Of a DNA stretch of 7,975 nucleotides, positions 1 through 5,393 are shown in pieces. The stretch comes from Terriglobales bacterium (GTDB lineage: Bacteria > Acidobacteriota > Terriglobia > Terriglobales > Acidobacteriaceae). Where the stretch lies: NCBI GenBank assembly GCA_019241735.1, contig JAFAWN010000375.1, positions 1 to 7,975 on the forward strand. Reading direction: 5' to 3'. Position numbers and translations under genes: made by a program. Under the pieces are notes generated by a model. That model had not been told where the DNA came from. It made no database searches and saw only the letters and a program-made list of their open reading frames with translations. Each line of letters opens with the position of its first letter. The stretch's first letter is position 1.

Positions 1-2
1 TA

Positions 3-89
3 CCACTTTCCGAGCTCAATCGCGAGGCCACAATCAAGGTCAACGAAGAGCGCGGCGTCGATTTCCAATTGCCTCAACGCCCTAACTGA
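3..89 (+). CDS. possible C-terminal tail of an upstream protein (partial)
   Basis: The third reading frame is open from the window edge to a TGA at 87-89 and gives 28 residues ending in VDFQLPQRPN. The segment is polar and charged, and its codons (GTC, AAC, GAG, CGC, GGC, TTC) match those of the clear genes nearby, which suggests the true end of a gene cut by the window. The other two + frames read less like protein. The fragment is too short to name a family. It could be chance, since a 28-codon open stretch at this GC content is not rare. No function is assigned. Confidence 0.4.
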   Translation, partial: PLSELNREATIKVNEERGVDFQLPQRPN

Positions 90-130
90 CCGCTTCCCCT
101 CGTGCTCTAGGTGCGTGTTTCCCATAGTGA

Positions 131-177
131 TTCCTCGGACTTTTTAATCCATTGCTGAGGAAAATTAGCGCTTTTTT
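131..177 (+). terminator. candidate intrinsic terminator of the upstream gene
   Basis: TTCCTCGG (131-138) pairs with CTGAGGAA (155-162) to give an 8-bp stem with one G-T wobble and a 16-nt loop. A run of six T lies at 172-177, about nine bases beyond the stem. The gap between stem and T-run and the large loop make this weaker than a textbook terminator. Its place between the possible upstream stop (89) and the gyrA promoter (180-188) fits the role. Confidence 0.35.
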
Positions 178-179
178 CG

Positions 180-188
180 TGCTATAAT
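180..188 (+). promoter_or_regulatory. extended -10 promoter for gyrA
   Basis: TGC followed directly by a perfect TATAAT (183-188) makes an extended -10 element (TGnTATAAT). No good -35 hexamer lies 16-18 bp upstream (the region is A-rich, GAAAAT), which is typical of promoters that rely on the extended -10. Transcription would begin near 194-196 and leave a leader of about 135 nt before the gyrA start. It is the best promoter-like sequence upstream of gyrA. Assignment is by motif and position only. Confidence 0.6.
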
Positions 189-329
189 TGTACATACTCA
201 ATCGGACATAAGTTCCTTAGAAGCAGCGGTTTAGCTGATTTGGACAGCTCAACTTGATGCTTCGCCGCCCTCGGATCAGCTAGCGCTGTCCGGCATTCCG
301 AGCAGGCTTGAACCGACCGCAAAACCTTT

Positions 330-2990
330 ATGGCTGACGACAACAATCCTGAACTTCCACTGACGCCTCCGCCACCTGGCGAGGGCGGAATCCCCGGCGC
401 GCTCAACATTCAGCCGGTAAATATCGAAGAGGAGATGCGCCGGTCGTATCTCGACTATTCGATGTCGGTGATTATTGGCCGTGCGCTGCCAGACGTTCGC
501 GACGGATTAAAGCCGGTGCATCGCCGCATTCTTTATCACATGTACGACACCGGCCTGCTGCACAATCGCAAATATGTGAAGTGCGCCCGGGTCGTCGGCG
601 AGACCATGGGTAAATACCATCCTCATGGCGACACCGCGTTGTATGACGCGCTGGTGCGCATGGCCCAGCCTTTTTCGCTGCGCTATCCGCTCATCGATGG
701 GCAGGGAAATTACGGCTCCGTGGACGACGATCCGCCCGCGGCCATGCGATACACCGAATGCCGTCTGGCGCGCATGGCGGAGGACTTGAACGCCGACATC
801 GACAAAGAGACTGTAGACTTCAAGCCCACCTACGATGATTCCAACCTTGAGCCTGACGTTCTCCCCACCCGCATTCCGAATCTGCTGGTCAACGGATCAA
901 ATGGCATCGCCGTCGGCATGGCCACCAATATCCCGCCCCACAATCTGAGCGAGATCGTCGAAGCTGCCATCATGCTGGTGAATAATCCCGCCACCCAGCT
1001 CCCGGAAATTTTGAAAGTGGTGAAGGGCCCCGATTTCCCTACCTACGGAATCATTCACGGCAAAGCCGGAATTTACGAGGCTTACCGCACCGGACGTGGC
1101 CGCTTCATGATGCGCGCCAAGGCCGGGATCGAGACCTTCAACAAAGACCGTCAGGCCATCGTGGTCACCGAAATTCCTTATCAAGTCAGCAAAAAGCGGC
1201 TGATTGAGCGCATGGCGCAGCTGGTGAACGACAAGGTCATCGACGATATCTCCGACGTCCGCGATGAGAGCGACCGCGACGGCATGCGCATTGTGGTCGA
1301 GTTAAAACGCAATGCCGAGCCGCAGATCGTGCTGAATCAGCTCTTCAAGCACACTTCCATGCAGGAAGGTTTCAGCATGATCTTCCTCGCCGTGGTCAAC
1401 GGACAGCCCAAGGAAATGGGCCTGATCGCGGCCATCCAGCATTTCATCGACCACCGGGTGGAGGTCGTCCGGCGTCGCTCCGCATTTTTGCTGGGCAAGG
1501 CCCGCGACCGCGAGCTGATTCTCGAAGGCTACCTGAAAGCCCTCGATCACCTCGACAACGTGATCGTCATTGTCCGCGCCAGCGCCAACCGCGCCGAGGC
1601 CCGGGAAAATCTCGTAGCCTACTTCGCCGGGAAAAAGATCACCATCAATACTACCGGCCGCGCCCCCAAGGCTGATCCCGAGAAGCCCTTTACCGCAGTC
1701 CAGGCCGACGCCATCCTCGAACTCCAGCTGCACCGCCTCACCCGGCTGTCAATCGATGAAATCACCAAAGAATTGACCCAGGTGCGCGAGAACATCGCCG
1801 AGTTCGAAGCTATCCTCGGATCAGAAAAGAAATTGCGCGCCGTCATCGTTCGCGAGCTCGAAGAAGTCAAGAAGCTCTATGGCGACGAACGCCGCACCGT
1901 GATCGAAGACGAGGCTGCCGAAATCCACCTAGAAGATCTGATCGCCGACGAGCAGGTAGCCGTCACCGTCAGCCACTCCGGCTACATGAAGCGCACCACT
2001 ATTTCCACTTACCGCAATCAGCGGCGCGGCGGCACCGGCCGCATGGGGATGAAGACCCGTGACGAGGATTTCGTCGAGCACCTGTTCATCGCCTCTACCC
2101 ACGCCTACATTCTGATTTTCACCAACAACGGCCGCGTGTACTGGCTGAAGGTTTATGAAATCCCCGATGTCGGCGCTGCCGGCAAGGGCAAGCACGTGGG
2201 CAACCTCGTCGGATTGCAGCCCGGCGAAACCGTGCGCACCATGCTGGCGGTCCGCAATCTCGAGGAAGAGGGAAAATATATTTTCTTCGCCACCCGCAAT
2301 GGACTGGTCAAGAAAACTGAATTGAAAGACTTCTGCCACGTCCGCTCCAACGGCATTAACGCCATCAACATCGAGGCCGGCGACGAGCTGGTGGCCGCGC
2401 GCCTCACCGATGGCCAGCAGATTATTTTCCTGGCATCCCATGAAGGCATGGCAGTCCGTTTCGACGAAAACGGTGTCCGCCCCATGGGCCGCGCCGCCTA
2501 CGGGGTCTGGGGCATCGACCTGCAAAAGGACGACTACGTGGTGGGCATGGCGACCACCATCAAGCCCGAGGCCGCCGTAGAATCGAAGGCCAAGAAATCC
2601 GCGGATCCAACTTCGGAAGTGGTGGACGTCGGCAAAAAGGGCTCCCTGATACTTTCCGTCACCGAAAACGGATACGGCAAGCGCACTCCGGCGGATGAGT
2701 ATCGCCTCATCTCCCGCGGCGGCAAGGGCGTGATCAATATCAAGACCACCGCGCGTAACGGCAAGGTCGTAGCGATTTCGCAAGTCGCCGAAGATTCCGA
2801 GGTCATGCTGATCAGCCAGTACGGCAAGATCATCCGCATCGAATCCAAAACGATTCGCGAGTCCGGCCGCTCCGCTCAGGGCGTGCGTTTGCTCAATATA
2901 GAGCCCGGCGACCGGGTGGCGGCAGCCGTGGTGATCCCGCCGGAAGACGATCCCATCGGCGGCAATGGCAACAGCGGGCTAATTCAGTAG
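330..2990 (+). CDS. gyrA: DNA gyrase subunit A
   Basis: This is the cleavage and religation subunit of the type IIA topoisomerase, which with GyrB (not in the window) introduces negative supercoils using ATP. The 886-residue length is normal. After a proline-rich N-terminal lead (1-28) comes NIEEEMRRSYLDYSMSVIIG, then the winged-helix region with KYHPHGDTALYD (95-106). Arg140-Tyr141 in AAMRYTE are the catalytic pair (Tyr122 in E. coli). In the quinolone-resistance region, Thr102 takes the place of E. coli Ser83 and Asp106 that of Asp87. The C-terminal beta-pinwheel begins near 540. Its GyrA box reads QRRGGTG (564-570), with Thr where Lys or Arg is usual; a further RGGKG lies at 796-800. A charged linker (about 745-770) interrupts the pinwheel. 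The 330 start is kept because conserved sequence lies before the next ATG (435), but no Shine-Dalgarno site precedes it. Confidence 0.97.
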   Translation: MADDNNPELPLTPPPPGEGGIPGALNIQPVNIEEEMRRSYLDYSMSVIIGRALPDVRDGLKPVHRRILYHMYDTGLLHNRKYVKCARVVGETMGKYHPHGDTALYDALVRMAQPFSLRYPLIDGQGNYGSVDDDPPAAMRYTECRLARMAEDLNADIDKETVDFKPTYDDSNLEPDVLPTRIPNLLVNGSNGIAVGMATNIPPHNLSEIVEAAIMLVNNPATQLPEILKVVKGPDFPTYGIIHGKAGIYEAYRTGRGRFMMRAKAGIETFNKDRQAIVVTEIPYQVSKKRLIERMAQLVNDKVIDDISDVRDESDRDGMRIVVELKRNAEPQIVLNQLFKHTSMQEGFSMIFLAVVNGQPKEMGLIAAIQHFIDHRVEVVRRRSAFLLGKARDRELILEGYLKALDHLDNVIVIVRASANRAEARENLVAYFAGKKITINTTGRAPKADPEKPFTAVQADAILELQLHRLTRLSIDEITKELTQVRENIAEFEAILGSEKKLRAVIVRELEEVKKLYGDERRTVIEDEAAEIHLEDLIADEQVAVTVSHSGYMKRTTISTYRNQRRGGTGRMGMKTRDEDFVEHLFIASTHAYILIFTNNGRVYWLKVYEIPDVGAAGKGKHVGNLVGLQPGETVRTMLAVRNLEEEGKYIFFATRNGLVKKTELKDFCHVRSNGINAINIEAGDELVAARLTDGQQIIFLASHEGMAVRFDENGVRPMGRAAYGVWGIDLQKDDYVVGMATTIKPEAAVESKAKKSADPTSEVVDVGKKGSLILSVTENGYGKRTPADEYRLISRGGKGVINIKTTARNGKVVAISQVAEDSEVMLISQYGKIIRIESKTIRESGRSAQGVRLLNIEPGDRVAAAVVIPPEDDPIGGNGNSGLIQ

Positions 2991-3123
2991 GCTACGCAGA
3001 ATTTCACCTGAGTTTTCCACAGGTACAGAATTCCCGGCGACCTGCCTACAGTTTCCGCAGTATTGCCGCTCGTCGAGCCCGGGATTACCTTTGCGTCAGC
3101 CTATAAAGATCCTTCCTCTTCGA

Positions 3124-3179
3124 GGCAGAGACTCAAGTTCCCGAGAAAGTGAACTGGGTCTCTGCTCACGTCCTTTTTT
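3124..3179 (+). terminator. intrinsic terminator downstream of gyrA
   Basis: GCAGAGAC (3125-3132) pairs perfectly with GTCTCTGC (3158-3165). The stem continues inward through T-G and C-G pairs, past a bulged A, to AGTTC (3136-3140) / GAACT (3151-3155), leaving a loop of about 10 nt. A run of six T follows at 3174-3179, eight bases after the stem. It lies about 135 nt after the gyrA stop, so it either ends the gyrA transcript with a long 3' tail or ends a separate short transcript from this spacer. Confidence 0.7.
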
Positions 3180-3240
3180 CCAGATTGGATGACCTGTCAA
3201 AACGGGCATGATTGTCCGCTGCTTTTCTTCCGCACCCGTT

Positions 3241-3258
3241 CTACAGTCGTTGCTGTAG
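3241..3258. repeat. inverted repeat CTACAG-N6-CTGTAG
   Basis: Perfect 6-bp arms CTACAG (3241-3246) and CTGTAG (3253-3258) flank TCGTTG, 150 nt upstream of the YtxH gene. It could be a regulator-binding dyad or a short hairpin. The half-sites loosely recall BlaI/CopY-type TACA/TGTA operators, but the spacing is wider than those use, so no regulator is assigned. Confidence 0.35.
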
Positions 3259-3325
3259 CGTAATCTCAAGAGACATCTGTCACACTAGTTCGGCCTTAAC
3301 GACCCTGTAAGCTCTGCGCGGAAGC

Positions 3326-3349
3326 GATGCCCAACGGTTGGCGTCTTTT
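3326..3349 (+). terminator. terminator-like hairpin in the leader of the YtxH gene
   Basis: GATGCC (3326-3331) pairs with GGCGTC (3340-3345) through six pairs including one T-G. With a single bulged C, the stem extends by two A-T pairs around a CGG loop. TTTT (3346-3349) follows the stem directly. It is compact and ends 58 nt before the next start codon. It could end an upstream transcript or act as an attenuator in the leader of the YtxH gene; the sequence alone does not decide. Confidence 0.45.
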
Positions 3350-3380
3350 CAGCATCTTTAGGATTTTAAAATCACACTGC

Positions 3381-3403
3381 GGCGGGTGAACTCGCCTGGG
3401 AGG
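3381..3403 (+). promoter_or_regulatory. ribosome binding site of the YtxH gene with an abutting hairpin
   Basis: The Shine-Dalgarno sequence GGGAGG (3398-3403) lies 4 nt before the ATG at 3408 and fixes this start. Immediately before it, GGCGGG (3381-3386) and CTCGCC (3391-3396) form a 6-bp stem with one G-T pair and a TGAA loop. The hairpin ends one base before the ribosome binding site, so it may affect initiation or protect the mRNA 5' part. That role is inference. Confidence 0.6.
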
Positions 3404-3407
3404 AACC

Positions 3408-3821
3408 ATGAAAATGCGTAAAGAAAATCTTCTGATGAACGTCCTGCTGGGCACTGGCGTGTACCTGCTGGATTCCATTCGTGAGCGCCTGGCGGATAGC
3501 GTTGATGACATCCGCGGAAAAGCCCAGGATCATTACGAGGACTTCCGCGGCCGCGCTCGCGACACTTATGAAACCGCCTCTGAGCGTGTAAGCCGCGCTT
3601 CGGATGCACTCCGTGGCGAAGACAGCCATATGCTCGGCACCACCGTAAGCCTGTTGCTCGGCGTCGGAATTGGCGTGGGTATCGGCATGCTTCTGGCTCC
3701 GGCCAGCGGCGAAGAAACCCGCAGCAACCTCGCCGACAAAGTGCAGGACTTCAGCGGCAAAGTGCGTGAACGGTTCTCCGGAGAGACCGGAGAAGCAGCC
3801 CGCGCCGGCTATAGCGTCTAG
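3408..3821 (+). CDS. YtxH-family single-pass membrane protein
   Basis: This is a small envelope protein of the YtxH/general-stress family (also called gas vesicle protein-like). The biochemical role of the family is not settled; members are often stress-induced. The 137 residues contain a short hydrophobic N-terminal stretch (8-21), a charged, probably helical segment rich in Arg, Asp and Glu (24-70), a glycine-rich membrane segment (about 76-98, LLLGVGIGVGIGMLLAP), the family-typical LLAPASGEETR (95-105), then an amphipathic tail (106-137). Usual members start close to the membrane segment, so the 70-residue N-terminal region is an extension here. The start is set by GGGAGG 4 nt upstream. 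It appears to be a single-gene unit, with a terminator-like hairpin before it and a strong one after. The family call is firm and the function is open. Confidence 0.85.
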   Translation: MKMRKENLLMNVLLGTGVYLLDSIRERLADSVDDIRGKAQDHYEDFRGRARDTYETASERVSRASDALRGEDSHMLGTTVSLLLGVGIGVGIGMLLAPASGEETRSNLADKVQDFSGKVRERFSGETGEAARAGYSV

Positions 3822-3824
3822 CGT

Positions 3825-3853
3825 GTAGTGCGGGAGCGATTCGCGAACACTAC
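3825..3853 (+). repeat. hairpin directly after the YtxH stop codon
   Basis: GTAGTG (3825-3830) and CACTAC (3848-3853) are perfect 6-bp arms, with an inner GCG-ATT-CGC stem possible between them. It lies 3 nt after the TAG stop and 10 nt before the next hairpin. It has no T-run of its own, so it is more likely a 3'-end stabilising or transcript-end structure than a terminator alone. Confidence 0.4.
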
Positions 3854-3863
3854 TAACAATCTG

Positions 3864-3899
3864 CCCCGTCCGTCGCAACTAATGACGGGCGGGGTTAAA
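3864..3899. terminator. strong hairpin, probable bidirectional terminator
   Basis: CCCCGTCCGTC (3864-3874) pairs with GACGGGCGGGG (3884-3894): 11 pairs with one T-G and a 9-nt loop. The + strand continues TTAAAC, a weak T-tract. It sits between the YtxH gene (+, ends 3821) and the small - strand gene (ends 3970), which converge on it, so it could end both transcripts. The poor T-tract on the - side leaves that direction less certain. Confidence 0.6.
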
Positions 3900-3969
3900 C
3901 CTCGCTGCAGGCATCGTAAGTTCTCTTCGATCGCCGTTTTACCCGGGTAGTGCAATCACGGCTTTTCGC

Positions 3970-4152
3970 TCAAATTAGAAAGAAAAGACGAACATGCGCC
4001 AGCCGATGGCTGAAGCTCCCGAATCGCAGCTTGCTCAGTTTCATCCCCATCACAACAACGCCGGTCACCATACAGGGAATTGCCAGGCTTAACCCAACCA
4101 TAGCCAGCATCGTCCTCCAACTCATTGTTAGCCAATCTAGGTCAATGGTCAT
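3970..4152 (-). CDS. small single-pass membrane protein, unrecognised
   Basis: The gene encodes 60 residues starting MTIDLDWLTMSWR. The start at 4152 is chosen because GGAGG (4162-4158 on the - strand) lies 5 nt upstream, a canonical ribosome binding site. The frame stays open upstream to a TTG at 4242 (90 residues in all), but that version has a poorer site. Residues about 14-37 are hydrophobic (LAMVGLSLAIPCMVTGVVVMGM) and should span the membrane once, followed by a basic tail (KLSK, HR, R) that would stay in the cytoplasm. No family is recognised. The gene converges with the YtxH gene and diverges from the TSUP gene. The frame on the opposite strand (3950-4288) lacks these signals and is rejected. 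Small size and lack of homology evidence keep confidence moderate. Confidence 0.5.
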   Translation of the reverse strand: MTIDLDWLTMSWRTMLAMVGLSLAIPCMVTGVVVMGMKLSKLRFGSFSHRLAHVRLFFLI

Positions 4153-4291
4153 GACAGCCTCCATAAAACGGGCGTCATTGTCGTCCTTCGTGAAGTTTTG
4201 GCAATACTCCATTTGGGTAATCAGTGGCTCCGAGGAGCCCAACCGCAGCGTAGCCTCCAGGCGCGTTCCTCCTGTGATACACCTTTAATTC

Positions 4292-5056
4292 TTGACCCTG
4301 TCCCAGGCCATTTTCCTTTTTGTCGCCGGAGCCTTCGGGGGCGCGCTAAATTCTGTCGCCGGCGGCGGCAGCTTTATCGCCTTTCCCGCCTTGCTCTGGG
4401 TGCATGTCCCTCCGATCGAAGCCAACGCCACCAACACTGTTGCGTTGTGGACCGCCGCCGCCGCGAGTGGCGGAGCTTATCGCCGACGGTTGGATGTCCG
4501 CGGCCGCGTACTTATCCCACTGCTCCTTGCCAGCCTCGCCGGCGGATTGCTTGGCGCTATCTTGCTGTTGAAGACTCCCGCGCACACGTTCATGCGGGTG
4601 CTTCCGTGGCTGACATTGGTTGCGACATTGTTGTTTGCAGCAGGCCGGCGATTGTCTAGTGGCCGGGCGTCGGGAATAGGAAACGACGCCAAAGGAGTTG
4701 CGATTCTTGCCGCGGCCGTCTTTCAGTTTGGCGTCGGAATCTACGGAGGATATTTCGGCGGCGGCATGGGCATCGTTATGCTCGCCATCCTTGCGGCTTT
4801 GGGAATGACCGACATCCATGCCATGAACGCACTGAAAGCGGTAATGGGATTTGTGATCAACGGGGTCGCGGTGGTGGCTTTCGTCATCGCCGGCGCGATC
4901 TACTGGAAGCAGGGGACGCCTATGATCCTTGGCGCGGTCGCCGGCGGATACCTCGGCGCCCACTACGCGCAGAAACTGCCCCAGCCCTGCATACGCTGGT
5001 TTGTGATTCTGGTCGGCATCGGCATGACCATTTATTTCTTCTGCAAGGCCTACTAG
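4292..5056 (+). CDS. TSUP-family permease (TauE/SafE sulfite exporter type)
   Basis: This is an integral inner-membrane transporter of the TSUP family, whose members move sulfite, sulfoacetate, thiosulfate or other organic anions. The substrate cannot be read from sequence. The 254 residues match the family's usual 240-270. The two-repeat architecture is visible: an N-terminal half with GALNSVAGGGSFIAFPALL (18-36) and PIEANATNTVAL (41-52), and a C-terminal half with GIYGGYFGGGMGIVMLA (149-165) and HAMNALKAVMGFVING (176-191). About seven or eight hydrophobic segments are seen. The start is TTG: an in-frame TAA at 4286-4288 excludes any longer form, and the family N-terminus begins just here. 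No Shine-Dalgarno site precedes it, so expression may be low. It stands alone, divergent from the small - strand gene. Without neighbouring sulfur-metabolism genes the role stays open. Confidence 0.9.
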   Translation: MTLSQAIFLFVAGAFGGALNSVAGGGSFIAFPALLWVHVPPIEANATNTVALWTAAAASGGAYRRRLDVRGRVLIPLLLASLAGGLLGAILLLKTPAHTFMRVLPWLTLVATLLFAAGRRLSSGRASGIGNDAKGVAILAAAVFQFGVGIYGGYFGGGMGIVMLAILAALGMTDIHAMNALKAVMGFVINGVAVVAFVIAGAIYWKQGTPMILGAVAGGYLGAHYAQKLPQPCIRWFVILVGIGMTIYFFCKAY

Positions 5057-5065
5057 CTGAGTTGG

Positions 5066-5150
5066 GATTTTGATCGCGTGTAGGGCAGACCTTGATCGTG
5101 TAGGGGCAGATTTTGATCGTGTACGTGCAGATTTTGATCGTGTAGGGGCA
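5066..5150 (+). repeat. four tandem copies of a 21-22 nt repeat
   Basis: Four consecutive units lie at 5066-5087 (22 nt), 5088-5108, 5109-5129 and 5130-5150 (21 nt each). The unit reads GATTTTGATCGTG followed by TAGGGGCA. Copy 1 has an extra CG and one G fewer, copy 2 has CC for TT near its start, copy 3 has CG for GG, and copy 4 is exact. The array begins 9 bases after the TSUP stop and its last copy flows into the palindrome at 5145-5167. It is non-coding. It looks like a minisatellite that grew from the edge of a REP-like element. Confidence 0.85.
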
Positions 5151-5185
5151 GGTGTCCCCACCTGCCCAGGCCGGCTCCGCCGGCC
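5145..5185. repeat. two adjacent REP-like palindromes, possible terminator
   Basis: The first hairpin pairs GGGCAGGTG (5146-5154) with CACCTGCCC (5159-5167) over a TCCC loop, a perfect 9-bp stem. The second pairs GGCCGGC (5169-5175) with GCCGGCC (5179-5185) over TCC, a perfect 7-bp stem. They are one base apart. Neither is followed by a T-run. Their place between the TSUP gene and the rplU promoter suggests a transcript boundary or mRNA 3'-end structure, and their form resembles dispersed extragenic palindromes. Genome copy number cannot be judged from this window. Confidence 0.65.
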
Positions 5186-5200
5186 GCCCAGTCGTTCCGT

Positions 5201-5230
5201 TTGACGCTGTTTCGCCGCGCACGTTAAAAT
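5201..5230 (+). promoter_or_regulatory. sigma70-type promoter for rplU-rpmA
   Basis: TTGACG (5201-5206, five of six consensus) and TAAAAT (5225-5230, five of six) are separated by 18 bp. This is the best -35/-10 pair in the window. Transcription would start near 5237 and give a leader of about 157 nt before the L21 start. A strong housekeeping promoter fits a ribosomal protein operon. Confidence 0.7.
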
Positions 5231-5291
5231 GAAGCTGCCTATCGCTTTGATTTAATCGGTCGATTCCGCTCCTGCGATCCGCGATTCGTCG

Positions 5292-5363
5292 CCCGTCGTG
5301 CTTGACGGGAAGGCAGCAAGCACACAGAATCAACAATCCCTTCCGGGTCGCGAGATTACGCGA
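5292..5363 (+). promoter_or_regulatory. structured leader RNA of rplU with candidate pseudoknot
   Basis: Stem 1 pairs GTGCTTG (5298-5304) with CAAGCAC (5317-5323), 7 perfect pairs. Its 12-nt loop contains GGAAGG (5308-5313), which is complementary to CCTTCC (5339-5344), forming stem 2 of an H-type pseudoknot. The connecting loops are 3, 3 and 15 nt; the last is A-rich, as is usual in loop 3. A competing hairpin, CCCGTC (5292-5297) with GACGGG (5304-5309), uses bases from both stems. A 5-bp hairpin TCGCG/CGCGA (5348-5363) follows. L21 leaders that autoregulate are known in Firmicutes. Whether this is a related control element is inference. Confidence 0.45.
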
Positions 5364-5393
5364 ACAGGGTTTCTGGTTGATGGAGGCATCAGT

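Larger units (their letters stand above)
2991..3407. other. 417-nt intergenic region between gyrA and the YtxH gene
   Basis: No convincing gene was found here on either strand. It holds a small inverted repeat just after gyrA (ACCTG 3006-3010 / CAGGT 3020-3024), a TATAAA at 3102-3107, a strong terminator hairpin (3124-3179), an inverted repeat CTACAG/CTGTAG (3241-3258), a terminator-like hairpin (3326-3349), a perfect 12-bp palindrome GATTTTAAAATC (3362-3373) and a hairpin just before the next ribosome binding site (3381-3396). No clear -35/-10 pair for the downstream gene was found, so its promoter is unresolved. Confidence 0.6.

Noticed and set aside
1929..2783. Open frame of 284 codons on the - strand within gyrA
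   Set aside because: It is entirely inside gyrA, rich in Asp, His, Val and Gly as expected from the reverse complement of GC-rich codons, with no recognisable domain.
3013..3021. TTTTCCACA, resembling a DnaA box (TTATCCACA)
   Set aside because: It is a single copy with one mismatch, with no second box or AT-rich unwinding region nearby, so it gives no support for an origin.
4226..4239. Hairpin GGCTC-CGAG-GAGCC upstream of the TSUP gene
   Set aside because: It is only 5 bp with no T-run, in the divergent spacer, and too weak to call a terminator or operator.
4163..4242. Longer form of the small - strand gene starting at TTG (4242)
   Set aside because: The extra 30 residues lack membrane or family features, and the ATG at 4152 has the stronger ribosome binding site. 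The longer form cannot be fully excluded.
3950..4288. Open frame of 112 codons on the + strand
   Set aside because: It has no Shine-Dalgarno site and a Ser/Arg/Ile-rich composition, and it overlaps the better supported - strand gene at 3970-4152.
5066..5150. CRISPR array
   Set aside because: The 21-nt units are directly adjacent, with no unique spacers between them, so this is a tandem repeat.
5298..5393. 32-residue N-terminal extension of L21
   Set aside because: The bL21 family begins at MYAVIRAGG, GGAGG sits 7 nt before that ATG, and the upstream stretch is better explained as structured leader RNA.
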